NCBI GenBank assembly: GCA_039619475.1
Contig: CM077115.1
Coordinates: 308,650,734 to 308,714,733 of the forward strand
Reading direction: 5' to 3'
DNA length: 64,000 bases
Source: Icerya purchasi
Lineage: Eukaryota; Arthropoda; Insecta; Hemiptera; Monophlebidae
Of the stretch, positions 46,939 to 58,394 are shown in pieces. Under the pieces are notes generated by a model, which ran no database searches, had not been told where the DNA came from, and saw only the letters and a list, made by a program, of their open reading frames with translations. Every line of letters begins with the position of its first letter. Position 1 is the first letter of the stretch. Made by a program: the position numbers and the translations under genes.

Positions 46939-49593
46939 TTATACTAGATCACGGATCCTAGTTCTTTCCAGTCTTCTTGTTATTGCATTGTCCGGAAGGG
47001 CAGCTACTAGCTCGTTACTATGTCCACAGAGGCGTAACGCATGACTACGAGCGCGTTGCTTTATAGCCTCATCGACAGTACAGACTCTTAGGTCTCGATG
47101 AATAGCCTCATTGGTAACATACCACGGCATTCTGTATATCAACCGTAGCGTTTTATTCTGGAATCGCTGTATCACATTTCTGTTTGACTTCTTTGCACAG
47201 CCCCAAATTGGTGCTGCATAAGTCCACGTAGGTTTAAGGATAGCATTGTATATTAAGACCCTATTAGCTAAGGAGAGGTTCGAATGATATCCTATTAGCC
47301 AATATAGCGATCTTAATTTAATATCAAGCTTATTCCTTAATTTCTGTACGTGTGTCCTCCAGCTTAAGGTACGGTCTAAGTGAACTCCTAGGTATCTGTC
47401 ACTATTGCTTCTTGGTATAGTGTTACCACCCAGTGTTAGGTGGAGCTGGTGCTCAGCTCTCTTGGTAAATGATACATGACTACACTTTTCCAGGTTCACT
47501 TCGAGTTTCCACGTTTGAGCCCACTGTAGAACCGTATTCGCGCTTTTCTGTAGCTCAGCAACTGCAATATCAGCCCTCTTGTCTTGCGAAATTAGCATTG
47601 TGTCATCGGCAAATGTAGCCACTTCAATATTTCCTTCGGTGGGAAGGTCTGCTGCGTAGATATTATACAGAATCGGCCCTAATACACTACCCTGCGGAAC
47701 GCCAGACGTGATTGGATGCAGCTGAGAGTAGTCATCACTACATTTGACGCGAAATTTTCTGTTCGTTATGTACGACTTGATGAGTTGATAATACTGTATA
47801 GGGAATGCTGCTTTAAGTTTATATAGTAATCCTTTATGCCATATTTTGTCGAATGCTTTTGTGAAATCTATAAACAAGGCTTCGGTATATTTTTTGTTCT
47901 GAATACCTTCTTCAATTATTTCTGCAATTCTATGTATCTGTTGTTCAGTGGAGTGAGCGCTCCTGAAGCCAAACTGATGTTGTGGAATAATTTTTCTTTC
48001 TTCCATTATTTTGGTTAGCCTGACAGATATTAACTTTTCAAGTAATTTAGCAAGAGTAGATAACAGTGATATTGGACGGTAGGATGCCGGATGAGTACCA
48101 TCTTTTCCAGGCTTCAGAATCATAATAATTTGGGAAAATTTCCATTGGGCTGGAAAGTATGACGTTCTCATAATAGCATTGTATATGTATGTTAGCAAGA
48201 TTACAGATTTTTTTGGCAGTTCTTTTATCATCCTAGCTGTTATCATATCGAATCCAGGACTTTTTTTATTATTTAAATGTTTAATATGTTTCTTTACCTC
48301 TGTAGGAGAGAACATTCTAATTTTTGTATTATTTAGCTGTACTTCCGGGAATACTAGATTGGTGGTTATGTTGTCTGTTTTAAAAACGTTAGCCAAGTAT
48401 TTAGCAAACGTGTCAGCCCTCTGCTTACTACTTCTTGCCCACTGTCCATCATTTTGCTTCAAGGGTGAGTTTCGTATTACCGGTCTGTTCATTCCTTTTG
48501 TTGCCTTCCAAAGGTTATATTCAGAATTTTTGGTTGGGGTTAACGTTGCTACATAGTTAGAGAATGATTCATCTTTTAATTCTTTTAGGGCGTATTTAAC
48601 TCGCCTAGTTAATATATTTAATTGGTGTTTATTTTCTAATGTTCTATTCCTTTGCCATAGAGAACGCGCTTTCCTTTTCTGATTTATTAGCTCACGTATA
48701 ATTTTTGGATAGCTGTGGGTCTGGACATTTGTTTCATGTGGAGTAGAGTTGGTGACGGCTGTCTGCAGTTGTTCAGTAAACTGCCTCACTGCGTGCTCGA
48801 TTTGATCAGGCGTTTTTAATTTAATTGATAAATCAGTATCTTGTTGTAGGAGAACTTTATACCATTCCCAGTCAGTTTTCCTATTGTGTAGCAATCTTGT
48901 TTTTGCTGTGTGTTTTACCTCAGCACTTAGCGTGGCTATTATTGGCGAGTGATCGGAGAAAATTTGGTCATAGCTAGATTGTATTGATGTACAGTTAGGA
49001 TGTATGCCTTTAGTCAGAAACAGATCTAATAGATCAGGAGTACGATTAGTATCTGCAGGCCAGTAAGTCGGTTCGCCCGTTGAGAGAAATCTACATTTTT
49101 GTTCATTAGCTGCTTTGTATAGCTTTGTACCTCTTGTATTAGTTAACCGCGATCCATAATGTACATGTTTCGCATTGAAGTCACCACCAACTAAGAACTT
49201 AGGTCCTAGTTTTAGTATCAGGTCCTTGAACTTACTGACTTCTATCGTATGTCTCGGAGGGCAATATACTGCAGCTACGGCTAACTGGTTCCTTGGTTGT
49301 TCCACTATAATAACTGTGGCCTGTATTTCATCAGTTTGATATTTGTCCGTTTCATAATGCTTTATATTATCCCGTATAATTATCGCAGTACCCCCATGCG
49401 CATTGCCGGAAGGGTGTAGCGTGTAATAGCATACATAATTTGGAATATAAAAGTAGCTTTTATTAGTAAGTCTTGCCTCAGATATTAGAAGTATATCGAT
49501 TTTTTCCTCTTTTAAATAGTATATTATTTCTTGGGTATGATTTAATAACCCGTTTGCGTTCCACTGTGCAACTCTTAGATACTGAGAGGTCAT
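46939..49593 (-). CDS. Jockey-type ORF2: endonuclease plus reverse transcriptase
   Basis: 884 residues, the usual size for this clade. N-terminal apurinic-like endonuclease: QWNANGL (10-16), Glu39 in LISEARL, YCPPRH (110-115), GGDFNAKH (136-143) and SDHSP (213-217) carry the catalytic Asn, Glu, Asp and His positions. Reverse transcriptase: KSPGFD, SYRPISLLS, FGFRSAHST, FIDFTKAFD, SGVPQGSVLGP and the catalytic FADD box (661-664). The C-terminal thumb follows, with no RNase H. The protein nicks target DNA and primes reverse transcription of its own RNA. The start ATG overlaps the ORF1 stop as ATGA (49590-49593), suggesting termination-reinitiation. No disabling change is visible. Confidence 0.95.
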   Translation of the reverse strand: MTSQYLRVAQWNANGLLNHTQEIIYYLKEEKIDILLISEARLTNKSYFYIPNYVCYYTLHPSGNAHGGTAIIIRDNIKHYETDKYQTDEIQATVIIVEQPRNQLAVAAVYCPPRHTIEVSKFKDLILKLGPKFLVGGDFNAKHVHYGSRLTNTRGTKLYKAANEQKCRFLSTGEPTYWPADTNRTPDLLDLFLTKGIHPNCTSIQSSYDQIFSDHSPIIATLSAEVKHTAKTRLLHNRKTDWEWYKVLLQQDTDLSIKLKTPDQIEHAVRQFTEQLQTAVTNSTPHETNVQTHSYPKIIRELINQKRKARSLWQRNRTLENKHQLNILTRRVKYALKELKDESFSNYVATLTPTKNSEYNLWKATKGMNRPVIRNSPLKQNDGQWARSSKQRADTFAKYLANVFKTDNITTNLVFPEVQLNNTKIRMFSPTEVKKHIKHLNNKKSPGFDMITARMIKELPKKSVILLTYIYNAIMRTSYFPAQWKFSQIIMILKPGKDGTHPASYRPISLLSTLAKLLEKLISVRLTKIMEERKIIPQHQFGFRSAHSTEQQIHRIAEIIEEGIQNKKYTEALFIDFTKAFDKIWHKGLLYKLKAAFPIQYYQLIKSYITNRKFRVKCSDDYSQLHPITSGVPQGSVLGPILYNIYAADLPTEGNIEVATFADDTMLISQDKRADIAVAELQKSANTVLQWAQTWKLEVNLEKCSHVSFTKRAEHQLHLTLGGNTIPRSNSDRYLGVHLDRTLSWRTHVQKLRNKLDIKLRSLYWLIGYHSNLSLANRVLIYNAILKPTWTYAAPIWGCAKKSNRNVIQRFQNKTLRLIYRMPWYVTNEAIHRDLRVCTVDEAIKQRARSHALRLCGHSNELVAALPDNAITRRLERTRIRDLV

Positions 49594-51020
49594 TTAACTA
49601 GTTTTGTTACAACTTGAGTTAGCATATTGACTATTACGTTATTTTGGTTTATCAGTTGTGTGAACATGTTTTCGAAACGAGTTACAAATGTATTTAAAAG
49701 AGTTGCTACATTTACACTATCAGCTGTTGTCTCATTCTGTGATGTAACTTGCGCGTATGATCTTCTATTTGCATATGCAGATCGGATTGCCTCGGATTCG
49801 ACACACGGAGGAGCAGGTGGAGGTAGTTCACTAGATATATACTGGTCGATGCGTTTTTTCGATATTGTTTTATCCCTGAAGTTAGGATTTTTGTTCAATA
49901 GAGATTTATATACTTCGCATCCCTTGTAGTTCGCTGGATGGTTCCCTTCGCACAAGGCGCATGTAGCCGGTACATCACGTTTCCTAGTACAGAATCTTGA
50001 ATCATGTCCCTCTCCACATTTTACGCACACAAAAGGACGATAGCAATAATTTTTTGTATGGCCATATTGCTGACATCTTATGCATTGAGGAATTATATTA
50101 GTTTTCCTTGGAGCTTCGACTTGAATTTTAACATTAAGTAGATATTTCAGTTGATATATGTCTTTATTATTTTCCGCTGGTTCTAATTCAACCGTGAATA
50201 GTGGTAATGGTTCTTTCGATATCCTATGTCTAATATTTATAGCATTTCTGACTTGGTGGCCATAATTGGCTAGGTCTTGTGTAATATCAGCGATGCTTAT
50301 AGAGTGGTGCAGGCCTCTAATTATTACTTTGTACGCCCTTTCATTTTTTGGTTGATGAGTATATCTAAATACATTTTTATCATTAAGATGCTTACATAAT
50401 TTACGATAGGAGTCTATATCCTTTGTTATTATTTTTACTTTATTATTCGTTAAAGTTTTGGTTTCAAATTGTTCTGTAGTCAAAACATTTTTTATTTCAG
50501 CCAACATAGCACTGAAGTTAACTACCCCCTCGACGTATACAGGCGGAGGTTTTTGCAAATTTTTAACAAATGAGTTTTGCTGTTTATCAGGGACCGTAAC
50601 GTCCATATCAGCATTGTTTGTAGTTTGTAGTGGGCTAAATCTATTTCTAGTACTTATTTTATTTGCGATTTCCCAGCTATTGCCGGAAGAATTGCTTGTT
50701 TTCGATCTTTTTCTTTTTAATTTAATCACTTGCCAGGTGTTCGCATTTTGAGTATTTGTCGTATTAGAGTAATTATGAATTAAATCGGAGTTTAAAAGCG
50801 TTTCCGATGTGTTGCTATTTGTTGCGTTTTCGTTTAAGGAACGATTGCATAATTGTGATGTAATAATATCATTTGTATCGATCGTATAAAAAGGAACGGA
50901 CTCACCATTGTTAATTTCGGCTTCATTGTTATCGTTAGAATTATCTGTCGACCGATTATTATCTGCTTGATTTAATTGACTTAATTGCCGGCGAGCGGGT
51001 ATCGGCGACCTGGTAGTCAT
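49590..51020 (-). CDS. Jockey-type ORF1: Gag-like nucleic-acid-binding protein
   Basis: 476 residues. The N-terminal 120 are Asn/Ser/Thr-rich and probably disordered. Residues about 160-305 fit the RNA-recognition-like region that precedes the knuckles in arthropod Jockey Gags (KVIIRGLHHSISIADI; IRHRISKEPLPLF). Three zinc knuckles follow: CIRCQQYGHTKNYC (313-326), CVKCGEGHDSRFC and CALCEGNHPANYKGC. A hydrophobic, Asn/Gln-rich tail ends the protein. It should coat the element RNA in a ribonucleoprotein. Its stop TGA overlaps the ORF2 ATG. The start at 51020 follows the CG-rich leader; the reading frame is clean throughout. Confidence 0.9.
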   Translation of the reverse strand: MTTRSPIPARRQLSQLNQADNNRSTDNSNDNNEAEINNGESVPFYTIDTNDIITSQLCNRSLNENATNSNTSETLLNSDLIHNYSNTTNTQNANTWQVIKLKRKRSKTSNSSGNSWEIANKISTRNRFSPLQTTNNADMDVTVPDKQQNSFVKNLQKPPPVYVEGVVNFSAMLAEIKNVLTTEQFETKTLTNNKVKIITKDIDSYRKLCKHLNDKNVFRYTHQPKNERAYKVIIRGLHHSISIADITQDLANYGHQVRNAINIRHRISKEPLPLFTVELEPAENNKDIYQLKYLLNVKIQVEAPRKTNIIPQCIRCQQYGHTKNYCYRPFVCVKCGEGHDSRFCTRKRDVPATCALCEGNHPANYKGCEVYKSLLNKNPNFRDKTISKKRIDQYISSELPPPAPPCVESEAIRSAYANRRSYAQVTSQNETTADSVNVATLLNTFVTRFENMFTQLINQNNVIVNMLTQVVTKLVK

Positions 51021-51130
51021 GGTAGAGGAGTACGCACGCGCGCGCGCGCGAGGGGAAAAATATCACGTTGTCTATCGAGCCGCTAGCGGTAGCGGTTGTA
51101 TATACGCGCCACTGATAAGGAAATAGACAG

Positions 51131-51427
51131 AGATAGCTGCGAAAAATTACGTTAGTAGGTACTATCTCAAAATGAACGCAGAGAATAAACACAAATGTTA
51201 CCGGATTCTGATAAATTAAAACATTTTTTCGTTACATTTTTCGTTACATAAAATTGGGACATTTTTTCTAATGGGGGTTAGTCTAAGAATTACGTTGTAA
51301 TTAATGTATATATATTTATATTCGATAATATTTGTAATTGCTTTTTCACCGATCGGCCGTTCCAGCAATATCGGTGTGGATCAAATTGAATACATATTTT
51401 TTTAAAAACAATTTCTTTGTTAAATCA

Positions 51428-51487
<60 letters not shown>

Positions 51488-51599
51488 GTCGTTAAAAACG
51501 TCCGCGATAAATTAGAGACCGTGGTGGCACCCCGTAGGCTTAATAAAACCAAACAACCATTTCCAACGATAGAGCGATAATTTTAATATTGTTTTAAAA
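51131..51599. repeat. Unique stretch with (AAT)n microsatellite
   Basis: An (AAT)n run of about 18 units lies at 51431-51487. No gene is seen in the rest. Confidence 0.8.
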
Positions 51600-51825
51600 A
51601 ACACTGAATTAACTAATTTATTAAGTACTAGTTGCTACGAAACCAACTTTTTAAAAACTTAAACAAACTTTTAATAAGTTTTTCCTCGCTTAAATTCTCC
51701 CATTTAATTGAACTTTTTCTTAACTTTTTTTTCCATCCGAGCCAAAGGTAGAACTAATTTACTATTTTGTGTTACATAATTGAAGAGTGCTATAATCTAA
51801 CGTACTTTTTTCATTTGAAATCTTA
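51600..51825. repeat. Unclassified repeat, copy 2
   Basis: Related to 37694-37880 (ACTTTTAATAA, GTTTTTCCTCG, CTTTTTCTTAA, TTGTGTTACATAATTGAAGA, ACGTACTTTTTT) and to about 56830-56930. Lies 5' of the intact Jockey element, as copy 1 lies 5' of the decayed one. Confidence 0.5.
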
Positions 51826-52176
51826 TCATGTATTTGTTAAATATCTCTTTGTTAATACATTATTATTAGAGAATATTTTTGATTTTAATTCGAAATGCTA
51901 ATTACTCAAAAACAATTTTTTCTTTTTTAAATATAATTGTTCTGCCTAATTCATTAGTTATTAACTGCATTTATTTGATCTTTTTGCTATTTGGTTTAGA
52001 TTGATTTGTTTTCCGTTTCCACTTGCCAATCTCCTTAGTTACCATACGGCGATTGAGTACCCAATCGTCCACTCAGTAGAAAGGTCAACAGGGGTCACCG
52101 CAAACAGGTGCGGATAGGTGTTAAGACTGAGACATTTGTACACTGTATTCGTATCTGCTTCCTTGACCCCCTTATT

Positions 52177-52224
<48 letters not shown>

Positions 52225-54898
52225 GCATAAGTGGGCACGAGTAATATATTAATAATTGTATTAGAAATTATTATAGTTAATAATAATTAATTATCTAGTG
52301 TAAGCATGGGCTAACTTAGGTGTATAAAACTCAATTAAATCCAAATCAGTATTTTTCATCTTACTCAAAACAACATAAATCGGTCCATGTAGCATGCAAA
52401 CATGTAAAAGCGAACATTTTCTGCTGCTCGCGCACCTGTAGCGCATATGCAGAAATTGCATATATGTGTCAGTATGAGAGCTGGTATACTCAATTGTGTG
52501 AGTGTGCGTTTGTGAGAGTAAGTGCTGGGTATACCGGCGTGTATGTGTATGTGTAATCACATGATATATACTTGTTTATAACCTGTATTATTATATTGTA
52601 TTGTGTTGTATGTATGTAAATAAATTTCAATTTTAATTTTAATTATTATTATTATTATTATTATCATTATTATTATTATTATTAGTCCTATATGATGAAT
52701 TTTAATATACCTTAATACTTAACCTATCTTTTAAATTATAGATATACATTATTTGTAATGACAACTATTATCTAGCTGTGATAACGAGCAAAGACCTCCC
52801 TTATGTCGGTCCCAAGCTACTCTTTGGTAATATTCATGTCCAAGCATTTTAGTGATATTGTCGTTTCGCCTTAACTTTTGTCTACCTTTTGTTTTCGTTT
52901 ATTACAAATTTACCAGTCTGTTACTGTTTTTGCCCGTTTAACATTTTCAGCTTTGGCTATTTGACCTGGTCGAAATAAATATTTCTGCTTGAGTAGAATC
53001 TATTTTAAATTTATCTCAAATCCGTTAGGGGGGGGGCACCGTTTTTAAAATCAGTATTTTTAGTCAAAATCGGGAATTGTAATTATACATTTTTTAATTC
53101 GTTTTTCATTACCTAATGTGAGAAATTTTCGCACATTACTGCTGCCACATTCATAAAGAACCCGGGAACTAGGAGAGAGTGCCGTTTAGAATTTAATATG
53201 GTAATTGAAAAGTTGCGTTTTACGGTTTTGAGCTGTTAACAGTACTACGGATGACATGAATAACTTGAGTATATAAAAATGAATTTTGACGCGGTATTCT
53301 GGTCGTGTCTTGAGGGATGAAAGTTTATCTAAAATTCTACGACAAAAAGAATCAGGTGTATCGAGAACGGGTTTAAGATGAAGAACGAGAATAATTTTAT
53401 CAACTACGACGAATGTTACTGTACCTCATGTATACCGCGATTTGTTGTGATAGTTCGCCGCCAGCTACAATATTTTACAAGTTCGACCGTTTACTGTTGA
53501 GAAATTTTCTTTTTACTTTCATTTTAGCTTTTTTTGCCGTTGAACGTAATCAGTATCGACTTGAACTTCTGTCAGAACTTTTCATCATCCTCGTCTAAAT
53601 ACCGCGGTTTATGCGGAACTGCTGCTTTAGTTTTTGTTAACTTATTTCATTTCGAACGAGTTGTCACATACGTCCGGATGAGAAAAGAATTGCGGCGGCT
53701 ATATTTAACATTTTAAACATAGTATGTAACGCCTGCATAGAAATCAGTTTCATCGGGTTGAAAATTACTCTAACTAAAAGTCGACAATTCAATTTTTGAT
53801 CATCTGATAAGTCTACAGTGATCCTTTGAGCATTTGTAAAGTGTCAGCGGGCAGTCAGTGTATTTTGAGTAATTTTTGAGTTCTTAATGGAACAAAGGAA
53901 AAGTTGAAAGTGTCCAAGATGATTCGTGTGATGTTTTGTAGAGTATCAAACTCGTCGGAACATACGGTGCAACAGTGTTCAAGATTTGAGACGTGGAAAA
54001 AGTATTTCGTTTTCAGATGTATGGAAATTACTTTATTGATTTCTATGGCTCATATCTAATCTCACATCAAGAGAATGTTGATATTAATGTGGGTGGTGTA
54101 TAAAAGAATGTAACATAAATGTACGATAAAATACGTTTAGCCCCTTTAACTTTCTTGAATAATGTTCTACTTTATACTTATACTTTGGAATAAATTACTT
54201 ATTATATTTGTTAAAGGAATCCGTTTATTTATTTTTTACTTATTTATATTTTTTTCTAGCCATACTACTTCGTACGCCAGATTCACTATTAAACATTTGC
54301 TTTCGTTTGATATAGACTCTTTTGCACTAGTTTTAACGTTTTTATAAAGGTCACTTTTGTAACGCAAAAATTTTGGGCGGAGAGGAATCGTTTAGAGAAA
54401 GTAATTGTTACGTGTGTATATGTATATAATATATATGTATATATATGCGCTGCGGTTTCGTCCACTAGTTTGATTGTGTAACTAAATAACTTCATTATAT
54501 AGATGTATTTATTAGTTATTTTCAAATCATTTGGCGACATTTGTATTCTTTTTGCAAAGATCTAAAAAAGAAATTCAGGTTGATTTCTAACCCTGGAAGT
54601 TTTGTTATAGTCTTTTTTGCAACTCAAAGTTTTTGAACAAAAAATATTCCTAAAAATCTAAAAAAGTTCAGTCTAATGTTTGATGTTAAAATATTCGCGA
54701 CATGATTTTTTTTTTACAGTTTTAATCAGGTTTTGAGTTAAAAATGTGTTTCTATTTCTTCTTTTTTTTTTTTTAACTTTCCACCATTTTAAAAAAGCTG
54801 AAAAGATTTAGGATGATAAAAGCATACAATACGCCCCGTATAAAATCCGTTTAATCTAAATTATGCAGCCTTTTGTAGAGCATGATAATGGAAATATT
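51826..54898. other. Gene-free stretch with TTA microsatellites
   Basis: (TTA)n at about 52171-52224 and again at 52644-52683. A block at 52010-52170, ending CTTGACCCCC just before the first microsatellite, could be the 3' end of another retroelement, but I cannot place it. No coding frame of interest. Confidence 0.5.
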
Positions 54899-56230
54899 TT
54901 TTTTTTTTGGATTTGCTGAAAAATTGAGTTTACCCAAAAGACTTAACAGATTATAAAAGCAAGAAGAAAAATATTAGAATCTAATTCGATTGGACACTAG
55001 GGAAATAAAGGAAGTAGGAGAAAGGACAGGAAAGGAGGAAAGCGGAAATATGAAAGAAGTACTGTATGGGGTTGGGATTCTTAATAGTTCGGAGTAATAA
55101 TATAAACGTTCAGATAAAAGGGAAGAACATTGAAATAGGATATGATTTAGGTCACATACCAAAAGTTAGTTATGGGAATGTTGCGGACAATCAGGAGATA
55201 TAGTGGGAAAGAATCTATGAAGAGCGGTAGGCAATAAAGGGTGCCTCTACGTAAATGATAAATAGCAGAAATCACTGAACGACAAATAAATGGAAAATTA
55301 TATAACCAAGGAAGGTTAGGGGGAAGGGAATGGTTAGGTATATCGAAGCGGGATTAGAGGAAAATTAAGAAAAACTATCAGACCATATTTGCCAATGACA
55401 AGCAGAAGAGAAGGAAAGAAGGTTAAGAGCTCTTCGATAAAAGTACCATTTTATGCGGCTGTTCAAGAGAATCGACTAATTCGTTTCCAGCAATAGCCCC
55501 AGCATTGAGATAGGAATTGAAGATGTTAAGAAGAATTTCGAGCGAGTGAAAAGACAAATGTTTGAGGGTTTGAAGGGTAATGTCATCAAGATCAGTTGTG
55601 GAACTTGAAGAGTTCCGAAGGGAAGCATAAAGTTCATTAATGTGGAATTTATGTGGAACTGAAACAGGAAGACAAGAAGATTCCTCAAGGCTTGGTATAT
55701 AGGAGAGGAAGCTAGAATTCATGAATGTTAGAAGTTTTTCTGGCCGAATATTAAAGTTCGATGGTCTGTCACATGGAGAATTCCTGAAAGCTCTAGCCAT
55801 ATTCCAAATATGCTTAAAAGAGGGTTGTCTAGCGGAAATCCCCCCTCTCCCTCAAGAAATTTTTTTGGCTGATTCACATAAGTATATCGAGCCTTCTTTG
55901 CACTGGCTTGTTTGTGTAATAGAAAGTTGCTCAGAGAAGGATTAGATAGGAAAGATCCGAAAGTATTTAGACTATAATTGTAAGCGGTCTTGCAATCATT
56001 ATTCCATCATAAAGGAAGTAGCCGTCGTGTGTTCACTACAGGAGCAAAAATGAAAAAAAAAGGGGTAGAGGTTGGACAATGCTGACAAAGCTGAATGTGT
56101 GAAGGAACTGTGTTGAGTTAAAGGGTCTGTATTATTAGTAAGAGCAAGAAGATAATGGTCAACAGCAGAACAAAACTCGGGCAAAAGGTATGAGAAGAAG
56201 CGGACAGAACAGCGAATGAAATTAAAGTAA
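54899..56230 (-). pseudogene. Family-A non-LTR retrotransposon with a large internal deletion
   Basis: Minus-strand order: an endonuclease-end-like piece (PEFCSAVDHYLLALTNNTDP), a linker (FKHIWNMARAFRNSPCDRPS), then FHINELYASLRNSSSSTTDL and TLQTLKHLSFHSLEILLNIF, the start of the RT domain. At about 55487 the frame jumps directly into AGAIAGNELVDSL, the end of RNase H, so almost the whole RT and RNase H are deleted. The C-terminus follows (CDLNHILFQCSSLLSERLYY; IPTPYSTSFIFPLSSFPVL). A T-run at 54899-54909 is the poly(A). Stops and frameshifts are present throughout. Confidence 0.8.
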
Positions 56231-56829
56231 GAGTGTGATTGCTGGTTTCATTCAGAGGTCTCTAGGATTAAGGCTAATGTTAGTAGGGAAGCAAACGCTT
56301 AAAATCCGATTAAAAACTTTTAAAAAAAAATTCGTGCAAATATTCTAACATTAAAAATTAGACTAATCTTTTTTCGATTTTTAGGGATCACAGGCCTGGA
56401 ACATGTATTTTTGTTCAAAACTCACGTTAAATAAAAAGTAATCAGCTGGATTTTCTTTTTTTTTCTTTCTTTTTTTTTTTTTTAATCTTAATAATTAGTA
56501 GGACAAATATGTTGTTAAAAATTTTTTTTATTAGAATACTTTCAGGTGTGTTTACTGGTAATTAAAAATTTTCTCTGTTAAAAAAGAAGGATATGGATTG
56601 AAAACCGGGAAATAAAGACATTATTTATGTTAAATTTTGAACAAATAAAAACCCTAAAAAGTCTATTTCAAAACCTGGTATATTAATAACATTAATAAGA
56701 AGATCAAAAAATAAAGTAAGGAACTAAATAACTATAATGACGATCAAAATCAGAATAATTTATTTATGAATAATTTTAAAATTATCTGAAAATATATTAC
56801 AGCCATCGATAATATTACTAATATTTCAA
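56231..56829. other. Gene-free stretch
   Basis: AT-rich, T-run near 56469-56483. Nothing recognised. Confidence 0.5.
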
Positions 56830-56930
56830 AATATATTAAATATTAGTAATTTATTAAGAATTATTCCAAAACCAAAATTTTATACTTATTTAACTGACTT
56901 TTAGTGTACTTTTCCTCATTATTGATTTTT
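56830..56930. repeat. Unclassified repeat, copy 3 (partial)
   Basis: TAATTTATTAAG, AAACCAA, ACTTTTAGTGTA and TTTTCCTC are shared in order with 51615-51695. Short and diverged. Confidence 0.4.
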
Positions 56931-57639
56931 TTCCAATTTTTTTATTAGTGCCGAAGATAGTAGATGTAAAATGCGAGTTCTCGGCCAAAGGATGCCGCCA
57001 CCGTTAATTAAGGCCTTCGAGGGCCGTTTCCGGAGCGTCTCGGACCGCGGAACCGCATTCCATTTGATTGTCGATCCCTTAATTACCGCACACACATGCA
57101 CATGTACGTGTATATACGTCTGCACACACATGTAAAAATCACCATCATCATCAGTATCGCGGTATATTCGTACGCGTGCCATCGCAAGTGACCTTGTACC
57201 TGTCAATCATTTGACCGATGCATGCCTTTGCTTGTACGTAAATTACCGTTATTCGGTAGCGACTGGTTTTGGAGGATTACGCACACACACACAATGATGT
57301 ATATACGGTTACAAGCATCCGTACACATATGTAAAATTAGTTATTATCATTATTGATTTTCGTCGTTATCAATGTTATCAGTGGTTAGTCTGCAGGAATC
57401 GCGGTAAAATACAGGTTTTCGCCATTCCGGTATTTCTAGGAATCGCGAAGATTTTCGTTCGGTCAGTTGCGTAAAACTTTTCTTTGTCCGATACATTATG
57501 TAGGGGGGGGGTAAGTCTCTATCTCACACATCGCAAAAGCGAAAATGCTTCTCTCATAGCGCTACACGTAAATGCTAACGCAACCGTTGAAACCGGATCT
57601 TAACATTCTTATACTTTCTATTCCAGTCTATGTCATATT
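56931..57639. other. Gene-free stretch, CA/TG-rich
   Basis: Several short CACACA tracts and CpG-rich words. No supported gene. Confidence 0.5.
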
Positions 57640-57800
57640 GCAGAGCCACACCCTACATGTACACACTAACACAAAAACACACACATACTCAAAGCCCATG
57701 ACTACTTTATTCAATACGCATATGTAACCAACTATTCCTGACAGAATGACATTTTTCTGACATAATATTTCCACTGCCATAACTGATTTAAACCAAGTAA
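57640..57800 (+). repeat. Partial copy of the MAEL upstream region
   Basis: ACTCAAAG, ACTTT(A/G)TT, ACATTTTTCTGAC, TAA(T/C)ATTTCCACTGCCA and a AACTGATT or AACCGATT word followed by AAA also occur in this order at 60210-60320, upstream of the MAEL gene at 60571. This marks an older duplication of the gene's distal 5' flank. Confidence 0.6.
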
Positions 57801-58060
57801 AAGCGCATGCATCGTTCTCACACACATGTCGATCGTTAGCGATATCGTAATTTTTTTTAAATTAACCAAAGTATAATATTTAAAGCATAAAACTAACGTG
57901 AGCTCCCTATTCCCCGCTTTATACAATTCAAATGTATTTTTTAATTTTTTAATTTTTTCCATGCCTAAGCATTATAAAAATTGGTCTAAGTATATTTCTC
58001 ATTTTCTACGGTTCCAAAAATTTTTTCTTTATTCTCCGATCGTTACAAAAGCGTACTGAC

Positions 58061-58394
58061 TAGTGATGGGAAACTTCGAAATGTTTCATTCGAATTATTC
58101 GATTGTTCGATAACTTCGAATGCATTCGATTGTTCCACAGTTGCATTCGAAATGTTATTTCATTCGTATAATTCATTCGTATTCACATCAATCATTCGAA
58201 TTAAAATCATTCGAATTAAAATCATTCGAATCAAAAATCATTCAAATCAAAAATCATTCGAATTAAAATCATTCGAATCAAAATCATTCAAATTAAAATC
58301 ATTTGAATCAAAATCATTCGATTGTTTTTTGTTTTTTTTTTGACGATTGTTGATTGTTTCGATTGTAAAAACATTTCGAAATCGCACATCACTA
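58061..58394. mobile_element. hAT-type MITE, copy 1
   Basis: Termini TAGTGATGGG and, reversed, TAGTGATGTG extend into a shared TTCGAAATGTTT word. The 8-bp flanks GTACTGAC (58053-58060) and GCACTGAC (58395-58402) differ at one base, the target-site size of hAT elements. The centre is an array of ATTCGAAT(T/C)AAAATC-like 15-bp units. No transposase is encoded. Confidence 0.8.

Larger units (their letters stand above)
46797..51130 (-). mobile_element. Apparently full-length Jockey-clade non-LTR retrotransposon
   Basis: Two intact, overlapping ORFs on the minus strand, a short 3' region (46835-46938) and a poly(A) tail visible as about 37 T at 46797-46834. The 5' untranslated region, above 51020, holds a (CG)n run at 51037-51050; the true 5' end is uncertain (about 51130-51190). 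There is no LTR and no RNase H domain, as expected for the Jockey clade. I could not find a convincing target-site duplication. Intact ORFs imply a recent insertion compared with the decayed relative at 34.6-37.7 kb. Confidence 0.85.

Noticed and set aside
48179..48556. Plus-strand open frames within 46.9-51.0 kb
   Set aside because: Antisense shadows of the intact Jockey ORFs.
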